From assembly GCF_000964545.1 (NCBI RefSeq), contig NZ_BBVD01000010.1, positions 1 to 64,000 on the forward strand: a DNA stretch of 64,000 nt, given 5' to 3'. This DNA comes from Comamonas thiooxydans (GTDB lineage: Bacteria; Pseudomonadota; Gammaproteobacteria; Burkholderiales; Burkholderiaceae_C). Positions 34,080 to 45,720 of the stretch are shown piece after piece; the stretch's first letter is position 1, and each line of letters opens with the position of its first letter. A program made the position numbers and the translations under genes. Under the pieces are notes generated by a model. The model saw only the letters and a program-made list of their open reading frames with translations, did no database searches and had not been told where the DNA came from.

Positions 34080-36674
34080 TCATGCGGCGACGGCGCCTGG
34101 CGCGGTCGGCGGGTTGGCGGCCAGCCAATGCTCAAACTCCTTCGGTGCCAGCGGCCGGGCGAACAGAAAGCCTTGCGCCACCGGGTAGCCCTGCTCGCAC
34201 AGCATCACGCTCTGCGTTGGCGTCTCCACTCCTTCCGCCACCACGGTCAGGTGCAGACTCTTGCCAATGCCCAAAATAGCACTGCTCAACGCCCGAGCCG
34301 CCTCGTCATGTTCAAGATCGGCCACGAAGCTGCGATCCAGCTTGAGTTCGCTGACCGGCAGGCGGCGCAGATAGCTGAGGCTGGAGTAGCCGGTGCCGAA
34401 ATCATCCATGGACAGGCGCACGCCATGCGCATGCACCTCGTCTATGGTCTTCATGGTGCTGGGGTTGGTGTCCAGCAAAATGCTTTCCGTCAGCTCCAGG
34501 GTCAGGTCCTGCGGCACCAGATCGTTTCGGTCCAGCGTGTCGGCGATCATCCGAGGCAAATCCAGATTGTGAAAGCTCGACGGCGACAGATTGACCGATA
34601 CCGCGGGGACTTCCATCCCCCTGGCCCGCCACTGCGACAACTGGCGACAGGCCTCTTCCAGTGCCCAGCTTCCAAGATCGGCGATCAGCCCGCACTCTTC
34701 GGCCAGCGGGATAAAGCGGGCAGGCGAAATCTCGCCAAGCTCTGCATGGGTCCAGCGCGCCAGGGCCTCCACGCCATACAGACGGCCGGTGGCCATTTCG
34801 ATCTGAGGCTGATAGTGCAGGCGCAGGCCGCCGCTTTTGAGCGCCTTGCGCAGTGCCGTCTCCAGTGCCAGGCGCTCCTGGGCCAAGCGGTTCATTTCGC
34901 TGCTGAAGAAACAGAAACGGCCGCGCCCCTTGCTCTTGGCCTGGTACATGGCCATGTCGGCACGATGCACCAGGGTCTCCATATCCCTGCCGTCCATGGG
35001 AAACATTGCAATGCCCACGCTGGCGGATATGGTCAGCGAGGTGTCGGCAATATTCAGAGGCTCTGACAGCAACTCCTGCAGGCGTTCAATGGTATTGGCC
35101 ACATGCTCCGCATCGCATTGCGGCAGCACGGCAACAAACTCGTCACCCGACAAACGCCCGGCAATATCGGAACTGCGCAGCACGCGCTGTAATCGCGTCG
35201 CGACATTGCGCAGCAATTCATCCCCTACAGGATGACCCAGAGAGTCATTGACCTGCTTGAACCGGTCCAGATCGATGAACAGCACCGCCAACTGCTCGTC
35301 ATTGCCGGCAGCTGACGCAATCGCCTGATCGGCCTTGGCCTGCAGCAGACTTCGATTGGGCAATCCGGTCAGGCCGTCGTAGAAAGCCAGCTGACGAATG
35401 CGCGCGCGCGACAGCTCACGCTCCAGCGCCAGGGCGCAGAGATGAATGCAGGCATCCACCAGTTGCTGGTGAAAAGCCGAGGCATCCCCGGTCAGTTGCT
35501 CCCGGTAATAGAACGCGAAAGTACCGATCGGCTTTCCACCGCTGTTGCAGATGGGAGTGGACCAGCAGGCTTTGAACCCCAGCGGCAGGATCAGGTGCTT
35601 GAAATCCGCCCACAGCGGGTCTTTTGCAATATCGTCGACCAGCACCGGCGCGTTGCGCCAGGCTGCTGTGCCGCACGAACCCACGTTAGGACCTATGGCC
35701 AGCCCCTCGATCAGCGCCGAATAGGACTGGGGCAGGCTTGGCCCGGCCAGCGGGTGAAGCAGCCCCTGGGCATCCACCTCGAGAATCGATGCCGTCACCT
35801 CCGGAGCAATCCTCTCGACCTCCAGGCACACCATCTCCAGCACCTCCACCAGCGGCCGCTCGCGTGCCATGGCTTCCAGCACGCGGTGCTGCAAGGCCTC
35901 ATGCATCTTGGAACGCGTGATATCGGTCAGCATCGACACCGTGTATTGCCAGTGCCCGTCCGCGTCGAGGATGGGGTTGCTGATGACCTTGGCCCAGTAG
36001 CGCTGACCGTTCTTGCCGACCACTATTTCCTCGCGCCCCACGGGCTGGCCGGCGCGCAGCTCCGAACGGTACAGATCCACCGAAGCCTCGGACACCTGGG
36101 GAGCCAGCAGGGCAATCGGCATGCGTCCCGCGACCTCCTCGGAGTGCCAGCCGAACATGCGCGTAAAGCCGCCGTTGACATGCACGATGCGTGAGCTTCC
36201 GTCACTGATGACCACTGCCGTATCGGAGGCATCGGCCACCAGGGACAAGCGACGCAGGTGCTCCTGCTGCGCCTGCTCCCGGGCGCGCCGCTGCGTGACG
36301 TCGGTAGCGATCTTCAGAATATGCATCACCCGGCCCTGGGCATCCATCACCGGTGAATAGGTAGCCTCCAGCCAGCAACTGCTGCCATCGCTGCGTAGTC
36401 GCTCCACCACTCCGGAGTAGGCATTGCCTGCACACAGATGCGTCCAGATTTCCCGATACCTGGCACTGTCGGCCAGACGCGCAGAGCAAAAGCTGCGATG
36501 TGGGCGACCCAGAGACTGCTCACGCGTAAAGCCCATGAGCTGCAGATAGTTGTCATTGGCACGGTGCAACGCCCCATCCAGGCCAAATTCAGCCATGGCC
36601 ATTACCCTGTCCAAGGCCTGCAGCTGGGCCAGCTGCAGCTCAGGAGGCATCGCGCCAATATCTCCCTCTCGCAT
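34080..36674 (-). CDS. PAS-PAS-GAF-GGDEF-EAL cyclic-di-GMP signalling protein
   Basis: 864 residues, soluble. Two PAS domains (about 20-130 and 145-260), a GAF domain (about 275-420), GGDEF (about 435-600) and EAL (about 615-855) follow in order. The GGDEF signature is SGDEF near residue 511. The EAL motif is intact (GVEALARW, near 635), with ELTESILLDTN, DDFGTGYSSL and a loop-6-like DRSFVADL also present, so phosphodiesterase activity is likely and cyclase activity possible. AAGGA stands six bases before the chosen ATG at 36674. It may sense light, redox or small ligands; no partner gene is near. Confidence 0.92.
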   Translation of the reverse strand: MREGDIGAMPPELQLAQLQALDRVMAMAEFGLDGALHRANDNYLQLMGFTREQSLGRPHRSFCSARLADSARYREIWTHLCAGNAYSGVVERLRSDGSSCWLEATYSPVMDAQGRVMHILKIATDVTQRRAREQAQQEHLRRLSLVADASDTAVVISDGSSRIVHVNGGFTRMFGWHSEEVAGRMPIALLAPQVSEASVDLYRSELRAGQPVGREEIVVGKNGQRYWAKVISNPILDADGHWQYTVSMLTDITRSKMHEALQHRVLEAMARERPLVEVLEMVCLEVERIAPEVTASILEVDAQGLLHPLAGPSLPQSYSALIEGLAIGPNVGSCGTAAWRNAPVLVDDIAKDPLWADFKHLILPLGFKACWSTPICNSGGKPIGTFAFYYREQLTGDASAFHQQLVDACIHLCALALERELSRARIRQLAFYDGLTGLPNRSLLQAKADQAIASAAGNDEQLAVLFIDLDRFKQVNDSLGHPVGDELLRNVATRLQRVLRSSDIAGRLSGDEFVAVLPQCDAEHVANTIERLQELLSEPLNIADTSLTISASVGIAMFPMDGRDMETLVHRADMAMYQAKSKGRGRFCFFSSEMNRLAQERLALETALRKALKSGGLRLHYQPQIEMATGRLYGVEALARWTHAELGEISPARFIPLAEECGLIADLGSWALEEACRQLSQWRARGMEVPAVSVNLSPSSFHNLDLPRMIADTLDRNDLVPQDLTLELTESILLDTNPSTMKTIDEVHAHGVRLSMDDFGTGYSSLSYLRRLPVSELKLDRSFVADLEHDEAARALSSAILGIGKSLHLTVVAEGVETPTQSVMLCEQGYPVAQGFLFARPLAPKEFEHWLAANPPTAPGAVAA

Positions 36675-36932
36675 CATTATTCCTTTGCATATTCGCATCC
36701 CAGGCCGGCTCGAATCCGGAATGGAAAAGTCATGCTTTTATCTGGATGCCGGCAATAATAATGACGAAAACGAGATTCAATATTCGTGATTCAGGCCGAG
36801 TGTTCAAAAAAACTTCGATCGACAACCGCTATTGACTTGCGAGCCTGTGCTGCGCTGGCAAAGTGCTCTACTGGGCAGTCACAGGCTGCTGCGGCAGAGC
36901 AACGGTGTGCCCTGCTATCGCCAGCCGGTGTC

Positions 36933-37847
36933 TCAGCGCCGCCATTTGCCGCCAAACTGATTAACCACCATGCCCAGCAGAACGCCCAGCGTACCCAGCC
37001 ATTGCAGGCCATTGGGGGCTTCTCCCAGCAGCAGCATGGCCGACAGCAGACCGATCACCGGCACCAGCAGCGACAAAGGGGCCACGGTGCTGGCCGCATA
37101 GCGCTGCAACAACCGCGTCCACAGACCATAGCCCAGCAAGGTGGACAGAAAAGCCAGATAGGCGATCACCCCAAGCTCGCTCCAGCCTATGGACTGCAGC
37201 TGCGAAGCCACCGAATCCGCGCCATCCACCCACAGGGACAGCAACAGCAGCGGCAGCATGGGGAAGACGCTGGTCCAGACGATGAAGGACACCGGCTCAT
37301 ACGAGCCTTGCTTGGCCGCCATCCGCGTCAGCAGGTTCGAGCCGGCCCACATGGCAGCGGCGCCCACGGTCAGCACAAAACCGATCAGCGTCATATCCGA
37401 TGCCCCCTCACCATGGGCTGCACCGATCAGCAGCAGTCCGGCAAGAGCGATGAGCAGACCCAGCCATTGCCAGCGCTGCGGTTTCTCGTGCAAGAACGCA
37501 GCCGCCAGCAGCATGGTGATGAAGGCCTGGGTCTGCAGCACCACGGATGCCATGCCGGCAGGCATGCCCAGCTTCATGCCGGTGAACAGCAGGCCGAACT
37601 GCCCGACCCCTTGCACCAGACCGTAGGCGGCCAGCAGACCCCAGGAAAGATTTTTGGGCGGACGCACGAACAGCAGAAATGGCAGCGATGCCGCGGCAAA
37701 GCGCAGCGCGCACAGCAGCAGGGGCGAGAGCTTGGCCAGCCCCCACTTCATGACCACGAAATTAAGACCCCAGACCACGATGACGATGATGGCGCTGAGC
37801 CAGTCCGGACGGCTCATGCCGGAGGTGGGTGAGGATGCAGAACTCAT
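36933..37847 (-). CDS. EamA/DMT family transporter
   Basis: About 304 residues with ten predicted hydrophobic segments in two EamA repeats (WLSAIIVIVVWGLNFVVMKWGL and, after the midpoint, FVLTVGAAAMWAGSNLLTRM). The G-x-N-F and W-A-x-N-L-L positions are typical of drug/metabolite exporters such as YdcZ and RhtA relatives. It probably exports an amino acid or metabolite; the cargo is unknown. I chose the ATG at 37847; the ribosome binding site is weak. Confidence 0.88.
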   Translation of the reverse strand: MSSASSPTSGMSRPDWLSAIIVIVVWGLNFVVMKWGLAKLSPLLLCALRFAAASLPFLLFVRPPKNLSWGLLAAYGLVQGVGQFGLLFTGMKLGMPAGMASVVLQTQAFITMLLAAAFLHEKPQRWQWLGLLIALAGLLLIGAAHGEGASDMTLIGFVLTVGAAAMWAGSNLLTRMAAKQGSYEPVSFIVWTSVFPMLPLLLLSLWVDGADSVASQLQSIGWSELGVIAYLAFLSTLLGYGLWTRLLQRYAASTVAPLSLLVPVIGLLSAMLLLGEAPNGLQWLGTLGVLLGMVVNQFGGKWRR

Positions 37848-37959
37848 GACACTGACAACTGATATTGGATTTTCTAGATCAAGCCCCCTAGTATGACTTG
37901 CCATCAGTCATGACTGGCTGCGAAAGCGGTCAAATCGAATACCGGGACTGCAAACGGTC

Positions 37960-38514
37960 TTACTTGAGCAGATACCGGTCCATTTTGATCGGCAGCATGA
38001 GCAAGGCCTTGAATACATACAGGACGATCAAAGTGCCACTGAAGTCGCCCAGGATCATCACCAGAAGCTGGTCCATCTGAAAACCATCCCCTATGACCAC
38101 GGACCAGGCCTGGTGCAGCAAGGCATTGCTCAGTCCGTAAATGACACTGAGCCACAGCAGGCGACGCGGCGTGAGATCACTGAGAGATCGCCCGAGCCCC
38201 ATCCATTTGCGAGCTGCGCAATAGGTGCCATAAGGGGCAAGCGTGGCCATGATGCCGCCCGCAAATGCCCGCAGCCAGTCATCCGGGAAAAAGTAGAAGT
38301 TGCAGACCAGCCATGACACGGCAAAAAGCCCGGCCACGCCCGCCTCCGCAAAAAGCAGGGTACAAAGCAGACGAGCACCTGCAGGCAGGTAAATCCAGTT
38401 GACGCCCCTGACAAATTCCAGTTCGGAGAAAATCCACTGATTAAGAGCCAGCATCGCCAGGAACAGCAAAGCCGTGATAACCGCCACCGAAAATTGCGTC
38501 CAAATGTTCTTCAT
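37960..38514 (-). CDS. Predicted integral membrane protein, MASE1-like
   Basis: 184 residues with about five hydrophobic segments. NWIYLPAGARLLCTLLFAEAGVAGLFAVSW resembles the start of MASE1-type sensory membrane domains, but no signalling domain follows. It is divergent from a small winged-helix gene 95 bases away, and the two may be a regulator and its target. I do not recognise a specific function. Confidence 0.7.
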   Translation of the reverse strand: MKNIWTQFSVAVITALLFLAMLALNQWIFSELEFVRGVNWIYLPAGARLLCTLLFAEAGVAGLFAVSWLVCNFYFFPDDWLRAFAGGIMATLAPYGTYCAARKWMGLGRSLSDLTPRRLLWLSVIYGLSNALLHQAWSVVIGDGFQMDQLLVMILGDFSGTLIVLYVFKALLMLPIKMDRYLLK

Positions 38515-38608
38515 GCGCTGCCGCCGAGCTTGTTCACTGTCTGCACAGTATTATGAGTGCCGTTTATTCGCTCTTCGTTAGCGGCACGTCGCCTGTTTTT
38601 GCCTTCTC

Positions 38609-38962
38609 ATGCCAAAGTCCCTGTCTGCCGATATCTATTTACGCTTTCTGCACCTGGCAGCGACCATCCGCAACCTGCCAGTGCTGCCCGCACTGGATCC
38701 ACTGGAGGAACGCCTGCTGGAGCAAATTGCCAATGCCGGCACGCGCCAGGAGCGTCTTTGCGTCCGGGATCTGATGGCCCAGCGTGAACTCGGGTCTCCG
38801 GCCACGATTCACACCCGTCTGAAATCCATGCGCCAGAAAGGCTGGATCCTGCTGGCCGATACCGAGGATGCCAGACGCAAGCAGATCGAGCTCAGTGCCG
38901 ACGCCCACAAGCATTTCGAGAAACTCTCGCACTGCATAGTTCAGGCCGCAGCCGAAAGCTGA
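38609..38962 (+). CDS. Small winged-helix transcriptional regulator (MarR-like)
   Basis: 117 residues. DPLEERLLEQIANAGTRQERLCVRDLMAQRELGSPATIHTRLKSMRQKGWILLADTEDARRKQIELSADAHKH (in part) is a MarR-style helix-turn-helix followed by a wing (D-x-R-R-K-Q-I-E-L). It probably represses the divergent membrane-protein gene. It is followed by an intrinsic terminator. Confidence 0.8.
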   Translation: MPKSLSADIYLRFLHLAATIRNLPVLPALDPLEERLLEQIANAGTRQERLCVRDLMAQRELGSPATIHTRLKSMRQKGWILLADTEDARRKQIELSADAHKHFEKLSHCIVQAAAES

Positions 38963-38972
38963 TGCAGAAATG

Positions 38973-39001
38973 AAAAAAAGCAGCCACCGGGCTGCTTTTT
39001 T
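38973..39001. terminator. Bidirectional intrinsic terminator
   Basis: AAAAAAAGCAGCC pairs with GGCTGCTTTTTT around a four-base loop, between the convergent regulator and pmbA genes. Confidence 0.9.
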
Positions 39002-39021
39002 CATGGAGCGACCGACAGCGA

Positions 39022-40443
39022 TCAGCTGCCAGCCACCTTCATGCGATTGATCAGCATGGAGCCCACGGTCTTGGCACCATAGTTATAGGCATCGGCTCCG
39101 ATGGCCTCTATGCCCTTGAACATGGTCTTGAGGTTGCCCGCGATCGTGATTTCGTCCACGGGGAAAGCGATCTCGCCGTTCTCCACCCAGAAGCCGCTGG
39201 CGCCGCGCGAATAGTCGCCGGTCACATAGTTCACGCCCTGGCCCATCAGCTCGACCACGAACAGGCCCGTACCAAGCTTCTTGAGCATGGCATCCAGATC
39301 ATCGCTCGCCTTGGTGCGGCGCGAAGTCATGACCAGATTGTGCGAGCCGCCGGCATTGCCCGTGGTCTTCATGCCCAGCTTGCGCGCCGAGTAGCTGGAC
39401 AGGAAATAGCCTTCCACGCGGCCGGCATCGACCACCTTTCGAGCCTGCACGCGCACGCCCTCTTCGTCAAAGGGCGAGCTGCCCTTGCCGCCCAGGACAA
39501 AGGGGTCTTCCTCGACATCGATGTGCTTGGGGAAGATGGGCTTGCCCATGGAGTCGAGCAAGAACGTGCTCTTGCGATAGAGCGCGCTGCCGCTGACGGC
39601 CTGCACAAAGCTGCCCAGCAGGCCGGCGGCCAGCGGAGACTCGAACAGCACCGGGCATTCGGTGGTCGGGATCTTGCGGCTGCCCAGACGGCTCAGCGTG
39701 CGCTCTGCGGCGTAGCGGCCCACGGCCTCTGGCGAGGCCAGATCTGCAGCATTGCGCATGGAGCTGTACCAGTAGTCGCGCTGCATCTCGCCATTCTTGC
39801 CGGGCAGCTTGGCGATGGGCGCCACCGACATGCTGTGGCGCGAGCTGGCGTAGCCGCCACGAAAACCGTTGGTATGGGCCGTGAAGAAATGGCTTTGCTG
39901 GGCCGAGACGCCCGCACCTTCGCTGTTGCTCACGCGGCGGTGGGTCTTGAAGGCGGCCTCCTCGCAGCGCAGTGCCATCTCCGCAGCGGCTTCGCTGGTG
40001 ATATCCCAGGGATGGAACAGATCCAGATCGCGGTGCGTGCCGGGCAGCGCAATATCTGCGCTGTCGGGCAGGCGGGCAAACGGGTCTTCTGCGGTGAAGC
40101 GGGCGATGTCATAGGCAGCCTGCACGGTCTGCTTGATGGCGGCTTCGGAGAAGTCCGAGGTGCTGGCATTGCCCCGGCGCTGGCCCAGATAGACGGTCAC
40201 GCCCAGCGACTTGTCGCGGTTGCGCTCCACGGTCTCCAGCTGGCCCTTGCGCACGCTGACCGACAGGCCGCAGCCTTCGGAAGCCTCGGCGCCGGCGTCC
40301 GTCGCACCCAGCTTTTTGGCATGCTGCAAAGCCTGGTCCACCAGCCCCTCGAAAAAGGCTTGGCTGAAGCTGAAACCGGCTTGCGGTGCGGATTGGGCCT
40401 GTGCACTGGAAGTGCTTGTATTGCTGGAGCGAGGTTTTTTCAT
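39022..40443 (-). CDS. pmbA: Metalloprotease subunit PmbA (TldE)
   Basis: About 473 residues. KGQLETVERNRDKSLGVTVYLGQRRGNASTSDFS is the TldD/TldE start (in part), and GGKGSSPFDEEGVRVQARKVVDAGRVEGYFLSSYSARKLGMKTTGNAGGSHNLV (in part) the conserved C-terminal half. PmbA/TldE forms a heterodimer with TldD that degrades linear peptides such as microcin precursors and CcdA; the zinc HExxxH is on TldD. The start MKKPRS at 40443 is preferred over an in-frame ATG 8 codons earlier. It is divergent from darP. Confidence 0.93.
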   Translation of the reverse strand: MKKPRSSNTSTSSAQAQSAPQAGFSFSQAFFEGLVDQALQHAKKLGATDAGAEASEGCGLSVSVRKGQLETVERNRDKSLGVTVYLGQRRGNASTSDFSEAAIKQTVQAAYDIARFTAEDPFARLPDSADIALPGTHRDLDLFHPWDITSEAAAEMALRCEEAAFKTHRRVSNSEGAGVSAQQSHFFTAHTNGFRGGYASSRHSMSVAPIAKLPGKNGEMQRDYWYSSMRNAADLASPEAVGRYAAERTLSRLGSRKIPTTECPVLFESPLAAGLLGSFVQAVSGSALYRKSTFLLDSMGKPIFPKHIDVEEDPFVLGGKGSSPFDEEGVRVQARKVVDAGRVEGYFLSSYSARKLGMKTTGNAGGSHNLVMTSRRTKASDDLDAMLKKLGTGLFVVELMGQGVNYVTGDYSRGASGFWVENGEIAFPVDEITIAGNLKTMFKGIEAIGADAYNYGAKTVGSMLINRMKVAGS

Positions 40444-40508
40444 AGCGGCGGATATGATAGCCGCCACTGCGGCGCCCTCTGCGCTGCCACCGATATTGCC
40501 CCCTTACC

Positions 40509-41192
40509 ATGTCACGCAAACCCACCAAAGGCTATTTTGTTCGCGGAAAGTTCGTTGCCGAAGGCAGCGAGCTGGACCTTGAGCTGAAGGCCGAACTCAA
40601 AGGCACCTACGACTCCACCAAGACCGACCTCAAGCGCGAAAGTGATGCGCTGCAGGATCTGGGCAAGGAGCTGATGACGCTGCGCAGCGACCTCTTCAAG
40701 CGCCTGCAGCTGTCCGACCAACTGATCGACGCGTTGGCCGAAGCCAAGCGCATCACCAACTTCGAAGGCAAGCGCCGCCAGCTCCAGTATGTGGGCAAGC
40801 TCATGCGCAAGCTGACGCCGGAACAGGTCGCGGCCGTCAAGCAGGCACTGGACGAGCAGCGCAATGGCTCGGCCAGCGAAAAAATGTCGCTGCAGGTGGC
40901 CGAGCAATGGCGCGACCGCCTGATCGTCGAGGAAGCGGCCCTGTCCATCTGGCTGGAGCATTTCCCCGGCACCGATGTGCAGCAGCTGCGCTCGCTGATC
41001 CGCCAGTCGCGCAAGGACATCGACAAGGCCAAGGAGCAAGCCGCCGCAGCGGCCGCTGCCGCCGGCCCCGATGCCGAGCCCAAGGAAGTCAGCAAGGGCC
41101 GCGCCTACCGCGACCTGTTCCAGCTGGTGCGTGAGCAACTGGCCAGCGCCGGCAAGGCCGGTGCGAGCGCCGAGGATGACGGCGATGAGTGA
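40509..41192 (+). CDS. darP: Ribosome biogenesis factor DarP (YjgA, DUF615)
   Basis: 227 residues. KRESDALQDLGKELMTLRSDLFKRLQLSDQLIDALAEAKRITNFEGKRRQLQYVGKLMR (in part) is the diagnostic core. The protein helps late 50S assembly. The C-terminus has an alanine-rich linker and KGRAYRDLFQLVREQL. Its end overlaps the start of the mog gene by eight bases, so the two are coupled. Confidence 0.93.
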   Translation: MSRKPTKGYFVRGKFVAEGSELDLELKAELKGTYDSTKTDLKRESDALQDLGKELMTLRSDLFKRLQLSDQLIDALAEAKRITNFEGKRRQLQYVGKLMRKLTPEQVAAVKQALDEQRNGSASEKMSLQVAEQWRDRLIVEEAALSIWLEHFPGTDVQQLRSLIRQSRKDIDKAKEQAAAAAAAAGPDAEPKEVSKGRAYRDLFQLVREQLASAGKAGASAEDDGDE

Positions 41193-41796
41193 TGCGCCCG
41201 TATATCTTCACGATGCCGTGAAGATCGGCATTGTCTCCATCAGCGACCGCGCCAGCAGCGGCGTCTATGAAGACAAGGGCCTGCCCGCGCTCCAGGAATG
41301 GCTGAGCCGCGCGCTCAAGAACCCTATCCAGTTCGAGCCGCGCCTGATTCCCGACGAGCAGGCCGGCATCAGCGCGGCGCTGATCGAGCTGGTCGATGCA
41401 GGCTGCAGCCTGGTGCTGACCACCGGCGGCACCGGCCCCGCGCTGCGCGATGTGACGCCCGAGGCCACCCTGGCCGTGGCCCACAAGGAAATGCCGGGCT
41501 TTGGCGAGCAGATGCGCCAGATCAGCCTGGCTTTTGTACCCACGGCCATACTCTCGCGCCAGGTGGCGGTGATACGCGGCAGCAGCCTGATCATCAATCT
41601 GCCGGGACAGCCCAAGGCGATTGCCGAGACGCTGGAAGGCCTTAAGGACGCCGACGGCAAATCCAAGGTCAACGGCATTTTTGCTGCCGTTCCCTACTGC
41701 ATCGACCTGATCGGCGGCCCCTATCTCGAAACCCATGACGAGATCTGCAAGGCCTTCCGCCCCAAGACCGCGATTCGCGCACCGCGCACGGCATAG
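41185..41796 (+). CDS. mog: Molybdopterin adenylyltransferase
   Basis: 203 residues. VKIGIVSISDRASSGVYEDKGLP, LVLTTGGTGPALRDVTPEATLAV and SLIINLPGQPKAIAETLEGL are Mog motifs. It adenylates molybdopterin before molybdate insertion by MoeA. Start chosen as the ATG at 41185, within the end of darP; an ATG three codons earlier is possible. Confidence 0.93.
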   Translation: MSDAPVYLHDAVKIGIVSISDRASSGVYEDKGLPALQEWLSRALKNPIQFEPRLIPDEQAGISAALIELVDAGCSLVLTTGGTGPALRDVTPEATLAVAHKEMPGFGEQMRQISLAFVPTAILSRQVAVIRGSSLIINLPGQPKAIAETLEGLKDADGKSKVNGIFAAVPYCIDLIGGPYLETHDEICKAFRPKTAIRAPRTA

Positions 41797-41829
41797 CCTG
41801 CAGGTGCAATCCCTGCCAAAACATCCACC

Positions 41830-41854
41830 AAAGCAGCCTACGGGCTGCTTTTTT
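41830..41854 (+). terminator. Intrinsic terminator after mog
   Basis: AAAGCAGCC pairs with GGCTGCTTT, and the T-run continues to 41854. The stem is identical to those at 10223 and 38976. Confidence 0.88.
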
Positions 41855-41964
41855 CATGGCGCTCACGTGGCATGGCTGCTGCGGGTATCTCGCTGCAACC
41901 GCTATCAGAATAAAAGCACTTTTCGCCTTTCATTCATGGACTTCAGCAATAAATCAATATGAAA

Positions 41965-41997
41965 TCCATGGACAACAAGCGCTAGCAGCTATCAAAT
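41965..41997. repeat. Comamonadaceae-type intergenic repeat, partial copy
   Basis: CAAGCGCTAGCAGCTATC at 41976-41993 is the cleanest copy of the repeat word found at 7515 and in both arms at 24878-24959. It sits in the 350-base gap between mog and the binding-protein gene, which otherwise shows no gene. Confidence 0.65.
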
Positions 41998-42152
41998 CTG
42001 GTGTATCCCTTGGGATTTCCCGCAAGTGCTTGCCCCGATGCCAGACGCAATCGCCGCCCCTAGCATGTTTGCTGCGATGCAGCGACAGCGGCCACCCGCC
42101 GCCCGGACGCTGCACGCTCTCTCCACATTTCTCATAATTTTCAGGAGACTCC

Positions 42153-43361
42153 ATGCATCGCTTGTCCCAGTCTGCGCCCTCTGCCTGCCTGCTGGCTCTC
42201 GCCCTGACGGCGGCCTTCGCGGCCCCCGTCATGGCACAGGAAAAAGTCAAGATCGGCTTCATCACCGACATGTCCAGCCTCTATGCCGATGTGGAAGGCA
42301 AGAACGGTGCCGTTGCCATACAGATGGCGATTGACGACTTTGGCGGCAAGGTACTGGGCAAGCCCATCGAGCTGCTGACGGCCGACCACCAGAACAAGGC
42401 CGATATAGCGGCCAGCAAGGCCCGCGAATGGATAGACACGCAAGGCATCAGCCTGGTGTTCGGCGGCACCAACTCCGCCACCGCCCTGGCCATGGCCAAG
42501 GTCGCGCAGGAGAAAAAGCGGGTCTTTATCGACAATGGCGCGGGTAGCTCGGCACTGACCAACGAGCAATGCAGCCCCTATACCGTGCACTACGCCTTCG
42601 ATACCGTGGCCCTGGCCAAGGGCACGGGCGGAGCCGTGGTGGACACCGGCGGCAAGAACTGGTTCTTTGTGACGGCCGACTATGCCTTCGGCCATGCACT
42701 GGAAGCCGACACCAGCAAGATCATCGAAGCGCGTGGCGGCAAGGTGCTGGGCTCGGTCAAGACGCCGCTCAACGCCAGCGACTTCTCCAGCTTCATGCTG
42801 CAGGCCCAGAACAGCAAGGCGCAGATCCTGGGCCTTGCCAATGCCGGCGGAGACACCATCAACTCCATCAAGGCGGCCAAGGAATTCGGCGTCACCAAGA
42901 ACATGAAGCTGGCCGGCCTGCTGGTTTTCTTCAGCGACATCCACAGCCTGGGCCTGAAGAACACCGAAGGCATGCAGTTCACCGCCCCCTGGTACTGGGA
43001 CATGAACGATGGCTCGCGCAAGTTTGCCGACGCCTTCATGGCCAAGACCCAGCGCCGCCCCAGCGAGATCCAGGCTGCCGACTACTCGGCCACCATGAAC
43101 TACCTCAAGGCCGTGGAAAAAGCCGGCACGCTCGATGCCGACAAGGTCATGGCCACCTTGAAAAGCACCAAGATCGACGACTTCTTCGGCCAGGGCTATA
43201 TCCGCGAAGACGGCCGCTATGTGCACGATATGTACCTGATGCAGGTCAAGTCGCCGGCCGAATCCAAGGGCACCTGGGACTATTACAAGATCATCAAGAA
43301 GCTGCCTGCCGAGCAGATCTGGACCACCAAGGCGGAAAGCAAATGCCAGTACTGGCGGTGA
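42153..43361 (+). CDS. ABC transporter substrate-binding protein (Peripla_BP_6), copy 1
   Basis: 402 residues. A Sec signal peptide ends at VMAQ, then KVKIGFITDMSSLYADVEGKNGAVAIQMAIDDFGG and LTADHQNKADIAASKAREWID give the branched-chain-type binding fold. No permease or ATPase lies near. A close paralogue is encoded at 46913-48133 on the same strand; the two share most blocks over the whole length, including ITDMS-x-LYADV and SSF-x-LQAQNSKAQILGLANAGGDTIN. Ligand unknown. Confidence 0.88.
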   Translation: MHRLSQSAPSACLLALALTAAFAAPVMAQEKVKIGFITDMSSLYADVEGKNGAVAIQMAIDDFGGKVLGKPIELLTADHQNKADIAASKAREWIDTQGISLVFGGTNSATALAMAKVAQEKKRVFIDNGAGSSALTNEQCSPYTVHYAFDTVALAKGTGGAVVDTGGKNWFFVTADYAFGHALEADTSKIIEARGGKVLGSVKTPLNASDFSSFMLQAQNSKAQILGLANAGGDTINSIKAAKEFGVTKNMKLAGLLVFFSDIHSLGLKNTEGMQFTAPWYWDMNDGSRKFADAFMAKTQRRPSEIQAADYSATMNYLKAVEKAGTLDADKVMATLKSTKIDDFFGQGYIREDGRYVHDMYLMQVKSPAESKGTWDYYKIIKKLPAEQIWTTKAESKCQYWR

Positions 43362-43396
43362 CTTGAACCCGCGAGGCATACGCCCCGCATCGGAAC

Positions 43397-43432
43397 AACG
43401 GACAGCGAGCCACGGCAGCTGTCCGTTTTTTT
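43397..43432 (+). terminator. Intrinsic terminator after binding-protein copy 1
   Basis: AACGGACAGC pairs with GCTGTCCGTT and a T-run follows, 36 bases after the stop codon. Confidence 0.85.
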
Positions 43433-43578
43433 ATGGCAGCAGTTCCAGCGGCTCCAGGTTTCAACCCGCAACAAACTTACATCTCGATATTTGCGCCTTA
43501 TCGAGATGGACCTGACGGGCGGCGTCCCCAGCGACCCTTTCCAAGCCGAACGCCGCAGCCCCTGCGGCATCACTCGGC

Positions 43579-43608
43579 AAAAAGGCAGGCCCTGCGGCCT
43601 GCCTTTTT
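43579..43608. terminator. Bidirectional intrinsic terminator downstream of thiC
   Basis: AAAAAGGCAGG pairs with CCTGCCTTTTT around an eight-base loop. It lies about 60 bases beyond the thiC stop on the minus strand. Confidence 0.8.
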
Positions 43609-43666
43609 CATGGCGACGGGCAAAAGCGCTTGATGCACAAGTGCCGCAGCCCGGCTTCAGCTCAGG

Positions 43667-45610
<1,944 letters not shown>

Positions 45611-45720
45611 CGCAGTCTCCTCAAAGCGGTTGAAGTGCATCAAACGCTCCGTGGAGTGCGGCCCTGCTCTGATCTTGCCCTGCACGGGCCCGGCCCGCTA
45701 TGGGGTATCCGGCCTGTGCC

